Shown here: one piece after another, positions 13,337 to 25,495 of the stretch
Layout: each line of letters begins with the position of its first letter
How positions within the stretch are numbered: position 1 is the stretch's first letter
NCBI RefSeq assembly: GCF_905475345.1
Contig: NC_066589.1
Span: 10,167,001 to 10,231,000, forward strand
DNA length: 64,000 bases
Source: Vespula vulgaris
Lineage: Eukaryota > Arthropoda > Insecta > Hymenoptera > Vespidae
Direction of reading: 5' to 3'
Program-made: the position numbers and the translations under genes
Notes under the pieces: generated by a model
Told to the model about the DNA's origin: nothing
The model's database searches: none
Seen by the model: the letters and a program-made list of their open reading frames with translations, nothing else

Positions 13337-13623
13337 AAGAATCCTACTCGACGAAGAGTCCAGGATGGGGGCGCCCCCTTGGCGACTACGGCACGGATCT
13401 CGCGCCATTACTCAGAGGTATCGTGCTGCTGTTTCTACCGCTAGAAAAGTCGGCATAAAGCAGCCAAGAGGACGAACCTGGCCGCCCATCGTGCTCGCTT
13501 CGAATACCCGCGTAAAAATGACTTGTGTCAACGTGCGTTCACGGACCCCCTGCAGCTCCATCGCCACCACCTGGCCACTCGAGGATCTTGTTTTACAATG
13601 ACCAAAGAAAAAGGAGAAGCGAT

Positions 13624-13641
13624 AGAGAGAGAGAGAGAGAG
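13624..13641. repeat. (GA)n microsatellite
   Basis: Short pure GA run just downstream of the inverted TC/GA tract. Confidence 0.9.
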
Positions 13642-13858
13642 AAAGAGGAAGAGAGAAATCTGGACCTCGCGGTACGAAGAACCTTGCATTGTCATCGGTT
13701 TTACGATTTATTCGACCAACTTTATTTGTTAAAGTTAGTTTAGATAAATTATCCTAAAACTATCTTTCGTTTCGAGTTTGATTGCATGATTCTTGCATGC
13801 AATTCCAAGCTAAAGGGGCCGACTTTAATAACTCCGTAAATAATCGGACGTTTCCCCT

Positions 13859-13883
13859 TCTCTCTCTCTCTCTCTCTCTCTCG
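13859..13883. repeat. (CT)n microsatellite
   Basis: Pure CT run of about 12 units. Confidence 0.9.
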
Positions 13884-14531
13884 GGCGCGCACGCGGTCAT
13901 CGATTCGAAAATGATTAGCGATAATGTCAAGGGAGTGGAGGAGGCACGTTCGCGATGCGTCCGTGACTCCTCTCGTCCGATACACGATTCCACCTAATTG
14001 AAATAACCACAGAGTAGTGTGCCGAGAGAGTAAGAAAAGAGGACTCGCAATCGGCGAGGTGGACGATGATCTCGGAGAACGATCGTGGGCGATCCACGTC
14101 CGGCGATATCCCATCGAGATCGTCAAATGGATGCCTCCCGTCTTTCTACGTTTTCTCGGCAGCCTGCATTTCCGTTCGCACGTGCCGGTTCGTCGAGGGG
14201 ATTACGAACCCTCCGCGTCGAACCTTTCCAATGACTCCTTCTCCTCCTCTTTCGACCATTTCAAAGCTTCGAGCATTCGAAAGAAAACAAGAGAAGAAGA
14301 GAAGAACGATCGTACCAATGAAAGACCGAGAATCAAATCACTATCGTCCATACCCATCATTTGCCACTGCTTCTACCTTCGCAATCTTACTTTTTTCCAT
14401 CTTCCATACTATTTTCGAATCGAAACTTTCCTTTCCGGCAAAAACGTTGCGACTCTTGTACTCGAGTTATCGCTTAAATGCTAAAGAAAATTGTTACAAA
14501 AACATTAAATTAGGGAAGGGTAGAAAAAGAG

Positions 14532-14534
<3 letters not shown>

Positions 14535-14571
<37 letters not shown>
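14535..14571. repeat. (GA)n microsatellite
   Basis: Pure GA run of about 18 units. Confidence 0.95.
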
Positions 14572-14573
<2 letters not shown>

Positions 14574-16329
14574 ATAGACACATAGGGGAGTTCGAAGCTG
14601 ATAGTAGATTTAATTGTAATGACCCGAGATATACTGAACGCGATCCGTACGATAAAAAAGGAATAAATCCTCGTAGGATTCCCACGTGAATCGTGACCGT
14701 AAACGAACGCTTTTACGGTCCACAGTCGATACGTCGCTCCATCATAGATATATCTACCTATGGCTTCCGGGGTAATCCTGAAGGACCTACCGAGCGAGAA
14801 AGAATAATAGACTATCCTATGATAAAATACAGAGACTACGATACCGACCTTCTAAACCCGCTCGCAAAATCTCTAATTTCGCGATGAACATTTTCTATCC
14901 TCGTAACGTTCTAACAAATGTTCTTCGACGAAAGCTCCTTTTGGAATGGCCGCGACATCTTCTGCTCCTATAATTTATAGTTAAAGCGTACTACAAGATT
15001 ATTCACCTAGAGATATTACTTAAATATTCACTGTATATTTGCACCCTTTGATTGCGGGATAGTAAATAGAAGTTTGTGTTACATGGTATAAATATATTTA
15101 TGCGAATAGTTTTTTTTTTCTTTTCTTTTTTCTTTTAATACGAATGTGTCTACATATTCCGACACAGTACAGTGCTAATAAATGCAATTATCTCCAACTG
15201 GATTCATAGTGTAAAAGTCATTAAAAGATTTTTCATGTAATACTTGTTTTAAGAATTATTAACTTAACGTGTGTCTACCGTGACTTACCGCACGATTTTA
15301 ATAAGATAGTTGATAGTCCTTCGAATAGGAGTAATAACGTACCATGTCCTTCAACGATAACCGATCGTGTGTATCTCCGTCTAAAGTAACGACGCGTGAT
15401 GCGTCGATGTACGCAGTACATAAAATTGAAAAACGATGGAAAAAGATGAATGGTTTATAGTAAAAACTATACACAGTTCGCTAATATCTTAGACATGTGC
15501 ACAGTTCATACATTTGATCGATAAAATATCATTAATCTTATAAGGTAAGAGTACTGTAAATTTTCTGTCGTCGCTTATTTATATGATAACACATAACGAT
15601 AATCTGTAGGATACTAAAAAATATGTTCGCATCGCTCAAATGTAATTAAATTGTCCAAGAGTTGGAGAAGTTTGGCGACCGAACTTAGCTGCCATATGCG
15701 AATCGTCTAGAACAATTTTCTGATATTATCGTTTGCTTGTATATTGTTTTTGTAATACGTCGGCAGATATATATTTTAATAACGTACTTATATGCAAGGG
15801 AATCGAAGCGTCTCTTAGCGTTTCCTTTCTTCTTCCGACGCAAAACCGAATCGACTCGTTTTTTAAACTTTTTGACGATTGTCCAAAGAGATCGTCGATG
15901 CTACGATTCGCTACGATTCCCTCATTACTATACCAACAGATATCTTACAGACTCTTTATAAAACTTTAAATACCAGCGTTCATCTTTAAAAAACAAACCA
16001 TTGAATTTGAAAATATTATCAAATGAATAATACCATGATGAATTTTATAATAAATTTAAGAAACTCTGACTTTGTGTAATACTTTGCACTTTTTATCAAT
16101 ACATCAACTTGATAGCACCAATTTGTTAATCGTAAGATAAAACAAAGATTGGCATATCTATATTCGTTAATGATTTTTATTCAACTTTTTCTCAAAAATC
16201 GAGGATGTTCAATGTGCAGATATACTTTTTTCAAAGTAAAAAGCAAAAAAGAAAAGAAAATATATTCTTTGTGCTATGCATCTCAACAAGGATTATCCGA
16301 TCTTGTCGACGTTAACGTTGTTAACCTTA

Positions 16330-16332
<3 letters not shown>

Positions 16333-16361
<29 letters not shown>

Positions 16362-16380
16362 GAAAAAAAAGAAAAACAAA
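16333..16380. repeat. Poly-A-rich tract
   Basis: A-tract with single G interruptions lying about 270 bp beyond the Cdc42 stop codon. It could be simple sequence or the tail of an old retroposed fragment. I recognise no retroposed body next to it. Confidence 0.8.
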
Positions 16381-16651
16381 TAAGGCCAAGATATAAGATT
16401 ATTTTATGGAATGTATACACAGATGAAAATAGTCAAATGTAGGAAACGCATAGGAAAACCGCAGTTGTCGCGCTCATATAAGCGGCTTCTAATACGCCCC
16501 TCCAATGAATACTTCTTTTTACGTCTTAACATTCGTATAGACGCGATTTCCTCCTATCGTTAATCTACTACAGAGGAGATAATCACCTGATACATTTTAA
16601 TGTTGTTACTTCATAGTCAGGGACACTGTATTGCAAAATCAGTAAAATGCT

Positions 16652-17481
16652 TTACAAAAGCATACATCTTCTTTTCTTCACTGGTTCTGGAGGCTCCAAT
16701 GCTGCCAATATAGCTTCGTCGAATACATTTTTTAAACCTTTCTAAAATAAACATTTAAATAAATCGGTACGTGTAATGTGGGAAACTCATATAACTTAAG
16801 TTCAGCTCACTTGCAAAAAAGTATACCTGTGTCAAAGCGCTACATTCTACGTATTTCACAGCTTTGAGCTCTTTTGCAAGTTTCTCTCCTTGTTCTGCTG
16901 AAATAGGTTTCTGCTTATTTTTTGCAAGCTTCTCTATAGTAGCAACATCGTCTCGTAAATCAATCTGAGTACCAACTAGGAGAAACGGAGTCCTTTGACA
17001 ATGATGAGTTATTTCTGGAACCCACTGTAACAATTTTTTCAATTCAATGTCCTAAATGTCATATGTTGTTTAAAATGCAAATATACGTTTTGTAATAGTT
17101 ACCTTTTCTTTAACATTTTCAAATGACGACGGTGAAACAACTGAGAAACAGACCAGAAATACATCTGTTTGCGGATAACTTAAAGGTCTAAGTCTATCAT
17201 AATCCTCCTGGCCTATGATGTAATTTCAATTCAATGTATATTTAAACTGTACAACTAATATTATTTATAAAATTTAACTAATAAAATCATTCATTATCCT
17301 TACCAGCGGTATCAAATAATCCTAACGTATATGGATCACCGCCTATCATTACCGTTACAGCATAGTTGTCGAAAACAGTAGGCACATATTCTGAAGGAAA
17401 TTTATTTGTCGTATATGAAATCAGAAGACAAGTCTTTCCCACAGCTCCATCTCCAACCACAACACACTTTATTGTCTGCAT
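16652..17481 (-). CDS. Cdc42: Rho-family small GTPase Cdc42
   Basis: Cdc42 is the membrane-anchored GTP switch that controls actin, cell polarity and filopodia through WASP, PAK and Par6. Coding exons on the minus strand are 17304-17481, 17103-17212, 16827-17024 and 16652-16741. Phases close to give exactly 191 residues, the usual Cdc42 length. Visible features are the P-loop GDGAVGKT (residues 10-17), the effector loop ending YVPTVFDNY, the switch II DTAGQEDYDRL split by intron 1, the TQID guanine-specificity motif, the SAL motif, a basic stretch and a C-terminal CMLL CAAX box for geranylgeranylation. A 5' noncoding segment begins after an acceptor at 17503. Donor-like sites at 17924, 18181 and 18374 suggest alternative leader exons. 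The sequence is clearly Cdc42 and not Rac or Rho (ALTQKGLKNVFDEAI near the end). Confidence 0.97.
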
Positions 17482-18542
17482 CTTACTCTCTGCTCTCTAT
17501 TTCCTAAAATATTAACATAAACCTTTTATTATGAAAATCTGGCAGAAGCAGTTTTAATGGTTATACTTTAATGATTATACTTTATAAAAAATAATAAACT
17601 TACTAAAAAACATTAACGTTACACCAACATAAATATTGTCGCGAGCACGACAATATCGTTGCAAAAAAACTACTCTATGATTCTTAACAAAACAAAATTA
17701 TTGAAAATGCTAAAATTCACCAACGAGCTTAACCTAAACTCCACATACGTATGCATGTGTCGTGTCAAAGTAACGAAGATTTTCTGAAGAATTTTCACGA
17801 ATTCAAACACAATGTGAATAGTGTGAAATATACGAATCGTCGTCGTAGTTAAACTAGCAAAAATATAAATATTATAACCGCAACTTAAAATGTGTTGATA
17901 AAAATGTACAATGAATGACTTACCTAATATTGTACTATCGCCATTAAAAATTAAAACCACAAATAAGCTTCGAATATACGTCAAAAAAACTAAAAGATGC
18001 GAGTGCATTTAACGCGACGGATCTTTTTTTTTAATTCTTCCCACTTATCATAACAGTCTCAACACTTGTAACTTTTACGGGTTCACTGCCTCAGAAGTAA
18101 AATTTGTTACAGGCTTGAAAACTCGCAATTTTCCTTTCGACTATACGCGCGCGTGATATTTGAAATTCTTAAAATCTTACCTACGCGATTTATACGAAAT
18201 AATTAGTTACGTCCGAATATATTTCTCTTCATAAATTGTCAAAGCGGTCCAAAGTATTTTTTTACAATTTTTATCTTTAAATGATAGAAATGCTTAACAA
18301 ATAACGTTACAAACGAACATAACCAAAATAACATTTTAAATTCAATAGATGGCAACACTGTTACTAAACTTACCGTAGCTGAACTACTAAAAAAGATGAT
18401 TAGAACGTAATGGAATGTAACTGAACCTTTTTTATGTTGCTCGAGTATGTTGTAATGCATCTTTAAAGCATTATTAGTTTTCTATTACATGACGTAATGT
18501 ATATATATATCAATAGAAATAAACGATAAACGCACGATAAAA
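17482..18542. promoter_or_regulatory. Cdc42/CINP divergent promoter and Cdc42 leader region
   Basis: This segment separates the minus-strand Cdc42 start codon from the plus-strand CINP start. On the minus strand three good donor consensus sites (intron starts at 17923, 18180 and 18373) could each join the common acceptor before 17503, so Cdc42 may have several first exons. The most distal candidate lies only about 170 bp from the CINP start codon, which implies a shared bidirectional promoter. Transcription starts are inferred, not seen. Confidence 0.55.
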
Positions 18543-19425
18543 ATGGCTGTAAAACCTTTCAATTCTAGTAAGACTTACATCTATTTACAAATATAATCTC
18601 TGCTCGTTTATAATTCTTATAGTTTATTTATTACTCTTATTATCCTTTATAGTTTACTGTATTGTAAACAAATATTCGTTGTTATGATTTAATCTAAAGT
18701 TGATACTATTATTTACAGCGGACTCACCATTTTCAAAATCGTTAAAAGGAAAGAATTTGACGGGAACTGTTCGTCATTTACGAGATTTAGCAGCTGATGT
18801 TCATGGAATTATTCAGAAATGGAATGATAGTACTCTTGAAGGAATTAATATTTTAAAATCTATAATACAAGAAAAATCCAATAAAAATTATACCGTTCAA
18901 TTACAAAATTACTGTGATAACCTAGAAGAAATTTGTCATACTTTGGTATATTCTGTTTAATTATTTGTAGAATACGTGTATATATATTTATTTATTTATT
19001 TATATTATATTTATATATATTAATTATATATATATATATATATATTTCATGTTATAGAGTAATCTAGTAAAAACCTTGGAACAAATAGTACATCAGATAA
19101 ACATTCTAACAATATTGGATAAAACTACAACAAAATTATTTACAACTTGGCCAATATCAGCATTTGGTATAAGTATAAATTGTAGATATTTTCTTATAGC
19201 ATATTTATCAAAATTAAATATCTTGTAGGAAGTACAGTGGAAATGATATATACTACTTATAGTAATGAAATGCATATAAAATACAAAGTTCTTGAAAATA
19301 TTGCTCATTGTCACACAGAGCCACAACAGATGTTATATCTTTCTACATGGTTACATCAACCATTATTATCTAAAAATATAACAATATTATTAGAAGCAAT
19401 GCTTACAGAAACTGGGTATAGATAA
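18543..19425 (+). CDS. CINP: CDK2-interacting protein (CINP) homologue
   Basis: In vertebrates CINP binds CDK2/CDC7 and ATRIP and acts in replication and checkpoint control; it also has a reported role in 60S ribosome assembly with the SPATA5 complex. Four exons (18543-18567, 18719-18945, 19058-19166, 19229-19425) close in phase to 185 residues, against 212 in human. The N-terminal half has the helical pattern of the family (RHLRDLAADVHGIIQKWND) with the LEEICHTL segment after it. The diagnostic features are LFTTWP in exon 3 and YLSTWLHQP followed by LEAMLTETGYR at the C-terminus, both matching the vertebrate protein closely. The first exon codes only eight residues and starts at the sole ATG before a GTAAGA donor. 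The short length reflects a shorter middle linker. Confidence 0.9.
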
Positions 19426-21087
19426 TTATAAATAATGTATACATGATCAGTAAGTATGCTATATTTTTAATGCATGATATTAAATTTCTATTAATTTTTT
19501 TTATTTAAAACAAGGATTATTCATATAATAACAATAGACAGTATTAATAAGAAAAAAAGATGTCCCTTTATTTTCTTTTTTTTTTTCTTCTTATATAGAT
19601 ATCTTCGCATAATTTTTATAACACAATCAAGAACGTGTTACTCATATAAATAACTGATACCTGAGATCATAACAAACGGATATAAGTAAAATTATAAATT
19701 AATGGATATGTTACTAACCTTTGCTAATGCACTTAAACAAAGTGAATCTATCTTAACAAGGTGACTTCACATCCTTATTTTGAAAGTTTGACAATAAAAT
19801 TATTTTTTTCCTCAAATATTGCCAAATATATATCGATCCATTTTTTCAAAGAATATAAGTTAAATATGGTCTCGAAAATAACTTTTAAAATAATGATGTA
19901 ATGACAAAACACTTGATATATATATATATATATATACACACACATACACACATATATATATATGAGGAAGAAGTATGAATCTTACACATAAATATTTAAG
20001 CATTTTTCTATACCATAGCATTAGTTAGAATCACACATAATTACATGTACATCTCACAACTTATTGTAAATATTTTGCTTCGTATTTTAAAAAAATTTTA
20101 AATACATATTTACAGATAAATACATAGAGAATTATTTTAGCAATAATAGGAAAAAAGGATAAAATCTCCTTTGCTTGAATGTTATATTCCACATTACGTC
20201 TTCTATATTTTTTTAATGTAATTTGTTAAAAATCTCTTATTATTATTATTATTATATTTAGATATATATATTTTTAGTTGAAAAATAAAACTATTATTTG
20301 TAATGAAAGAATTGTGAAATATAAAACTTCCTCATTAGACATATACAATTTAGTTAAATGCATTAGAAAATTACATGTATTTAATAATAGATAGGACCAT
20401 TTCATAATTGCAAAAATTTATGATAAGGAATAATATTAAGATTAATGCAAAAAGATCAAACGACACAAAAATATTAAAATAATTAATATTATATTAAAAT
20501 AAAAATTAAATTTTAACACAAGTCCAATTATATATGAAAATCTTATTGCTTGCATGAAACTGAAATGTTCATTTTAATCAATTTATTCTCCTGTTTTTTT
20601 TTTTTTTGTTGAAGAAATTTTTGTACACTAATATTGCTAAAAAGTAGTTGAATTATTATTGACAAAATTCAAAACTATTAGACAGTCATAAATTTTAAAA
20701 CTTTTGTCTAATAGCAACATTTTGTGTACATTTTATAATCCAAAAGATAACTTCAGGATGTATTTTTTTAATGTACAGGAAAATATTTTTTTTATAACTA
20801 TGTATATCTATGAATTATATTTACATACACATTAAACTGAATGATATTGTACATTTTTACAATTGCTTATAGCAAAAGAAAGGTACGAATTATCTAAAAA
20901 AGTGTTATGTTCTATTTTGAACTAATGCAAATTCATACATAAAGTTTATAGAAAAGAAACATGTAGCAATCGTCAAAAATACATCCGTTTCATATTCAAA
21001 TAATTGTACTGTATGTCTAATATTACTATACACTGTACAAATAACTTTAATTAGTATAATACCATCAGTCACGCGATGATCTAAAAA
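19426..21087. other. Convergent 3' flanks of CINP and the ZNF gene
   Basis: Very AT-rich sequence with homopolymer and TA/CA runs (for example 19917-19962). It holds no coding signal and probably contains the 3' UTRs of the two converging genes. Confidence 0.7.
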
Positions 21088-24000
21088 TCAACTTCTAGCA
21101 TTTCTATTAAATTCTTCGCTCAATGCTTCAAAATCAAGATCTGTATCTAAATTTGTATTATTTGGTATGATATTACCTTCTAAGATATTATCAGGCATAA
21201 TATTTTTTAATCGTTCCGATACTAATTCGTCGACCAAGTTTGTTTGATCTACTAAGTGTAATTGTTCAACTAATTTTTCGTCAATTAAAAGATTTTTGTC
21301 TATTACACTACTACTATTCAAAATATCTAAATGCGTTATATGATCATATTGAGCTACTTTTGACATATCCAAATTTTCTGTACTATCAAATATATTAGTA
21401 TCACAATTATTAGAAATAATTGGTACTGCATCTTGTAACACGGATATACTGTCTGAAGCTTTACAAATTGAAGCTGCAGGTAATATTTTACATGAATTTG
21501 CATCTAACGTAGAACTTTGCACTTTACTGCAATTTAAATTTGACGTACTCATAGGTACTATCTTAGAAACTAATTTTTGAAATCCTTTAGCAAAGGTCTG
21601 AGACCCATCTTCTATATTATTCAAGTCACTTTGAATGCTTTGCTTTTCAAATGATCCCAAAGTACCATTTTCTAGCTTCACCAAACCTTGCTCTACTGGT
21701 CCTAATTTTATAAAGGCTTCATCTATATGTTCCAATTTCGATTCATCGTAATTACTTTCTACTTTGCCAAAAATTTCAGGATCACTGGACGGTCCTAAAT
21801 TATCGGTTAACTTGGTAAAACTTTCTTTATGAGATTCTGAAGTTTGGAATTTTGAAACTTTGGTTGTATTAATATCGATTTTTTGGAACCCTGGATTCTC
21901 CGAAATTTGATTTTGTATTTCAGGACTTGAAATTAAAAGTTTAGAAACATTAGTAGCCTTATTATTATCGACGTTATTGATATTACTAGGATTTCTTCTC
22001 ATTAACGTTAAGGCCGACAATACTTCCGGGCACGTAGGATTTGATGCCGCATCAGTTCTTCTTTCACTCAGAAAATCTGATATACTAAGATCTGAACTCT
22101 CTGAAAATCCACTAGACATCCTTTCTTCGTTATTTTCTTTAGATTCTTCAGAATTGGCTGTTTTTCGTAGTTTTACTGGTGGTTCCTCATTTATGTAAAT
22201 GTTCGAAGTCTCTTCGTCATAACTCTTTAGTGCGTCGTTATTGATTTTATATAATCCAGGATTAACGCCCAAGGCATCACACAGTAATTCTTCGTTAATA
22301 TCTACTAAGTCTTTATCCGATCCTTTATCAGTATCTGCTAAAGATAACATTTCACCAACCTTCTCTCTTATCTTATCCATCAATTGTTTTACCTCTTGTA
22401 AAAAATTTCTAACATTGTTCTCAGATTTTAAAACTAGTAAATCATATAGAGATTGTGCATTAAGTACCGGCTTTGCGGCTATTTTTATTATTTCAATATC
22501 TTCACATACTGAAATTGCTTCTTTTAGCTTAACTTTACGCCGTTCTGATTTAGCTTCAGGTGTAACATAAGCCCATGGCCCCCTTTTTTTCCCTTTACGT
22601 TTTAAGGGATCTTGATTGCCATTTTGTTTAAGTTCAGGATCGGGTGTAGGGGGTGGCAATTGTTCCGGACTACCGTGATCAGGATGCATTTCAAAATGCC
22701 TTGCCATACGTGTCCTTCCCAAATATATTTTGCTACATGTAGGACATCTGAAATGATCTGATATTTTTCTCTTTGGTACTTCTAATCCTGTTAAAAGTTC
22801 TTTAGGTGACTCCTCATCTTCAATTTTGTCATTGTTTGTATTATAGTCACTATAACCGCCATCCGAATCATCCAAGTCAGGTTGTAAAAAGTCTGAATGG
22901 TGTAAATGTTTGTAATCTCGAACCATATGTCTTGGTGGTCTTGAAAGTCTACCAGAACGTGTTCTGGCTATAACTTTTTTTCTGTCATCCTACAATAAGT
23001 TTGAATAAATGAAAAAAAGAATAATCATTTTTATAACTTATACATATTTTATTCTTTCAAATAAAAATAATAACCTTCAATTCTACTTGTTCTTCCTCAG
23101 GAACCACTGTTGTTTTTGATGGGATCAGAGAAGGCCTAATAGTATTCTTTTTTGGTCGTCCTCGTTTACCACCACGATTTTTTATCAAGGTTCCAGGATT
23201 TTTCAATCTTAAATCTAATTCTTCTGGAAATACTACCCTGTATATAAATGCACAAAATTTTAATTCATTTATAAATATTTAAATAGTATTTTTTCATTGC
23301 TCACTACTACTTATCCTTATCCATAACTGACCTATACACGATTCTCTCATTAGATATACTCGTTTCTTGGCTGCGTTGTTGCAATACATGAGCGATTTGT
23401 TTCAACTGAGTTGGTGAAAGCCGTTGTATGCTAAAATAAGATGTAAAAATAGAGGGACTATGTTTCTTGAACAAGCCAAATATATGCGCACACACGCGCG
23501 TACGTATAATCATAACAATTATATACGAATAATTATAAGAATAACATGTACATATATATATGTATTAACATCTTGTATCTTTAATTTAAGTGGATTAATT
23601 TTTGGACAATACCTGTGAAAATGATGACCTTGTTGTACTATTTGTATAGGATTTTCACTAGATCCCAATGGTTTAGATGTGTCTGCTGCTTCTGATACAA
23701 TTGTTGTAGATCTTGTAGGTATCCCTTTAGATTTTTTATTAATCTTAAGACATGCTCCATTCATGGATGAATTAATCTTTTGTTTAAAAATACCATTTTG
23801 GAAAGATTTTGTTTTGTCCGATGAACCATTCTGTTGTATAACTGGTGTCGTTTGTGACAAATTCGGTATGTTGGTAGTCAAGTTATTAGTATTTAATGTA
23901 ACAGTTTGATTTTGTTTAGTATAATTATGAAAAGCTACTTTAGTTTGCGGTTTCAAAATAGATATAGGTGTTGATGAGGATTGTGTTGGTTTTAATATAG

Positions 24001-25495
24001 AAGTTGAATTAGTCATTGTTGTTTTGGAATCTTGTGTTTTAACAATCGATGCAGTTCTAAAAATAACTGGAGAATTTGTCTGTGTTATAATTTTGGTCAC
24101 TGGCGTTACTAAATTCTTTTTCCCCATCACGGAAGATGATGCCTTAATTATTTGTGTAGGAACTTGAACTGGTTTAAGTTCCGTAGATATCGCTGGACTT
24201 ATATTTGTGTTATTAATAAGTTGTGCAGTTTTCGGCACTGTTTTAGTTATAGTAGTAGCATTCTTTAACATAGGCGTTAAAAGCTGAGATATATTACCTT
24301 TTTGTAACGATGATTGTGTAGTTTTTATCGCAGGTGATATTCGTATTTGTGAAGTGGTTATATTTTGTGGTAATACAGGTGTACTATTTACAACAGTATT
24401 GGTGATCTGAGGAGCATTTGTATGATTTCCAATTTCACAGCTTCCTGTTATAATATGAGATGTATTTAATAGCTGTGCTGATACATTATTTGTGTTCAAA
24501 AGTTGAGCTGTAATAGGAGTTGCTTTTATTATCTGCGGTGATAATGTATTGATCACCGTTGCTTTTGAAAGTAACACAGAATTAGAATTTGAATTCATGT
24601 TGATCGATTGCATTCCATTGATGGAATTTAAATTGGTATTTGCAAGTTTATTAATATTTTGTATTAATTTAACATTTTTTGCTGGCTTTAATATGGTTTG
24701 CGCAGGTTTTATAATGAATTGCGAAGATGGCAAAAGTATTGGTAACTTCTGTAAGATTTGTGCTTGAGAACTAGATACATTGTTCATCGGTTGATTTTGT
24801 GCTAAGTTATCTTCTACCATATAGTGCGAATTATCTTCAGTTTTAATGTGTCTAATATCTGTCATTATTGCATGTACCTTTGGTTGCTCTAAAACTATTC
24901 TCTGTGTATTGGAATTAATCTGAATAGGATTGTTTTTTACTTCCAATGTTTGTGACTGGGAATTAATAGTTTGATTTGGTAGGCATATATTTCCTAAAGT
25001 CAAACTATTTGCAACAGTTTCATTCTGCAATTTTTCATTAGGAGAATCTTCCTGCATTTGCCATTCTGAATAGTCCATACACTCGGACTTTACTATATCA
25101 TTAATACCGTCATCATTTTGAACTTGAGCCGTTTCAAAATTGAAATCTTCATCTGTAAAAGTATCTTGCGGAGATACTGAGCTTACATCTTCTGTTTTAC
25201 AATTATCATTTGACGTAATTTTTGTTGTATTTGGAATAACGCTATCTTGATTTTGTTGATATATAACCTCTTCGTTAGAGTTTATCTCAAAAGTTAAACC
25301 TAATGCAGCTGCCTGCTCTGAAGTAAGATGAATCGTTTGAGAATCATTTTCATCGTTTTGTAAAAACGCAACGAAATCACTTTCATTATCATCATCATCA
25401 ACAACTTGTTGGAATGCTTGTTGTAAAAGATCGGATGTACTAGTCGAAGAGGTAGCATCGTTTGTAAACACGTTTGAATTCGATATCTGTGCCAT
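21088..25495 (-). CDS. Large nuclear protein with AT-hook-like motif and a single C2H2 finger (ZNF839-like, tentative)
   Basis: Four minus-strand exons (23613-25495, 23332-23430, 23075-23237, 21088-22989) join in phase to 1,348 residues. Residues 1-627 are low-complexity, rich in Asn/Thr/Gln/Ile, with an acidic N-terminus and an HLTSEQAAALGL segment. Exons 2-3 hold the conserved core: QRLSPTQLKQIAHVLQQR, then RIVYRVVFPEELD, then the AT-hook-like KRGRPKK. Exon 4 opens with RTRSGRLSRPPRHMVRDYKH, an acidic DDSDGGYSDY block and one C2H2 finger (CPTC-x12-H-x3-H, about residues 797-816), followed by PPPTPDP and a long disordered tail. The layout suggests a chromatin or transcription factor. The vertebrate ZNF839 match is from memory of its core motifs and is less certain than the gene itself. 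It is divergent with NSA2. Confidence 0.85.

Larger units (their letters stand above)
1..16651. other. Gene-poor left arm, no supported gene
   Basis: I find no recognisable protein domain, no chain of phase-compatible exons and no tRNA-like or rRNA-like sequence here on either strand. The open frames present are short, or consist of Arg/Glu/Ser or Leu/Ser runs made by GA/CT repeats. Roughly 5-14 kb is richer in CpG than the rest of the window and carries most of the microsatellites. It may be intergenic DNA, or the regulatory and first-intron region of a gene whose coding exons lie to the left. The sequence alone cannot separate these. Individual repeats and palindromes are listed separately. 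Confidence 0.6.

Noticed and set aside
13502..13600. Peptide CQRAFTDPLQLHRHH resembling a C2H2 finger half
   Set aside because: The C-x3-F-x5-L-x2-H spacing fits, but the first Cys and the last His are missing, the upstream residues do not supply them, and the frame soon enters a GA repeat. Chance or a decayed remnant.
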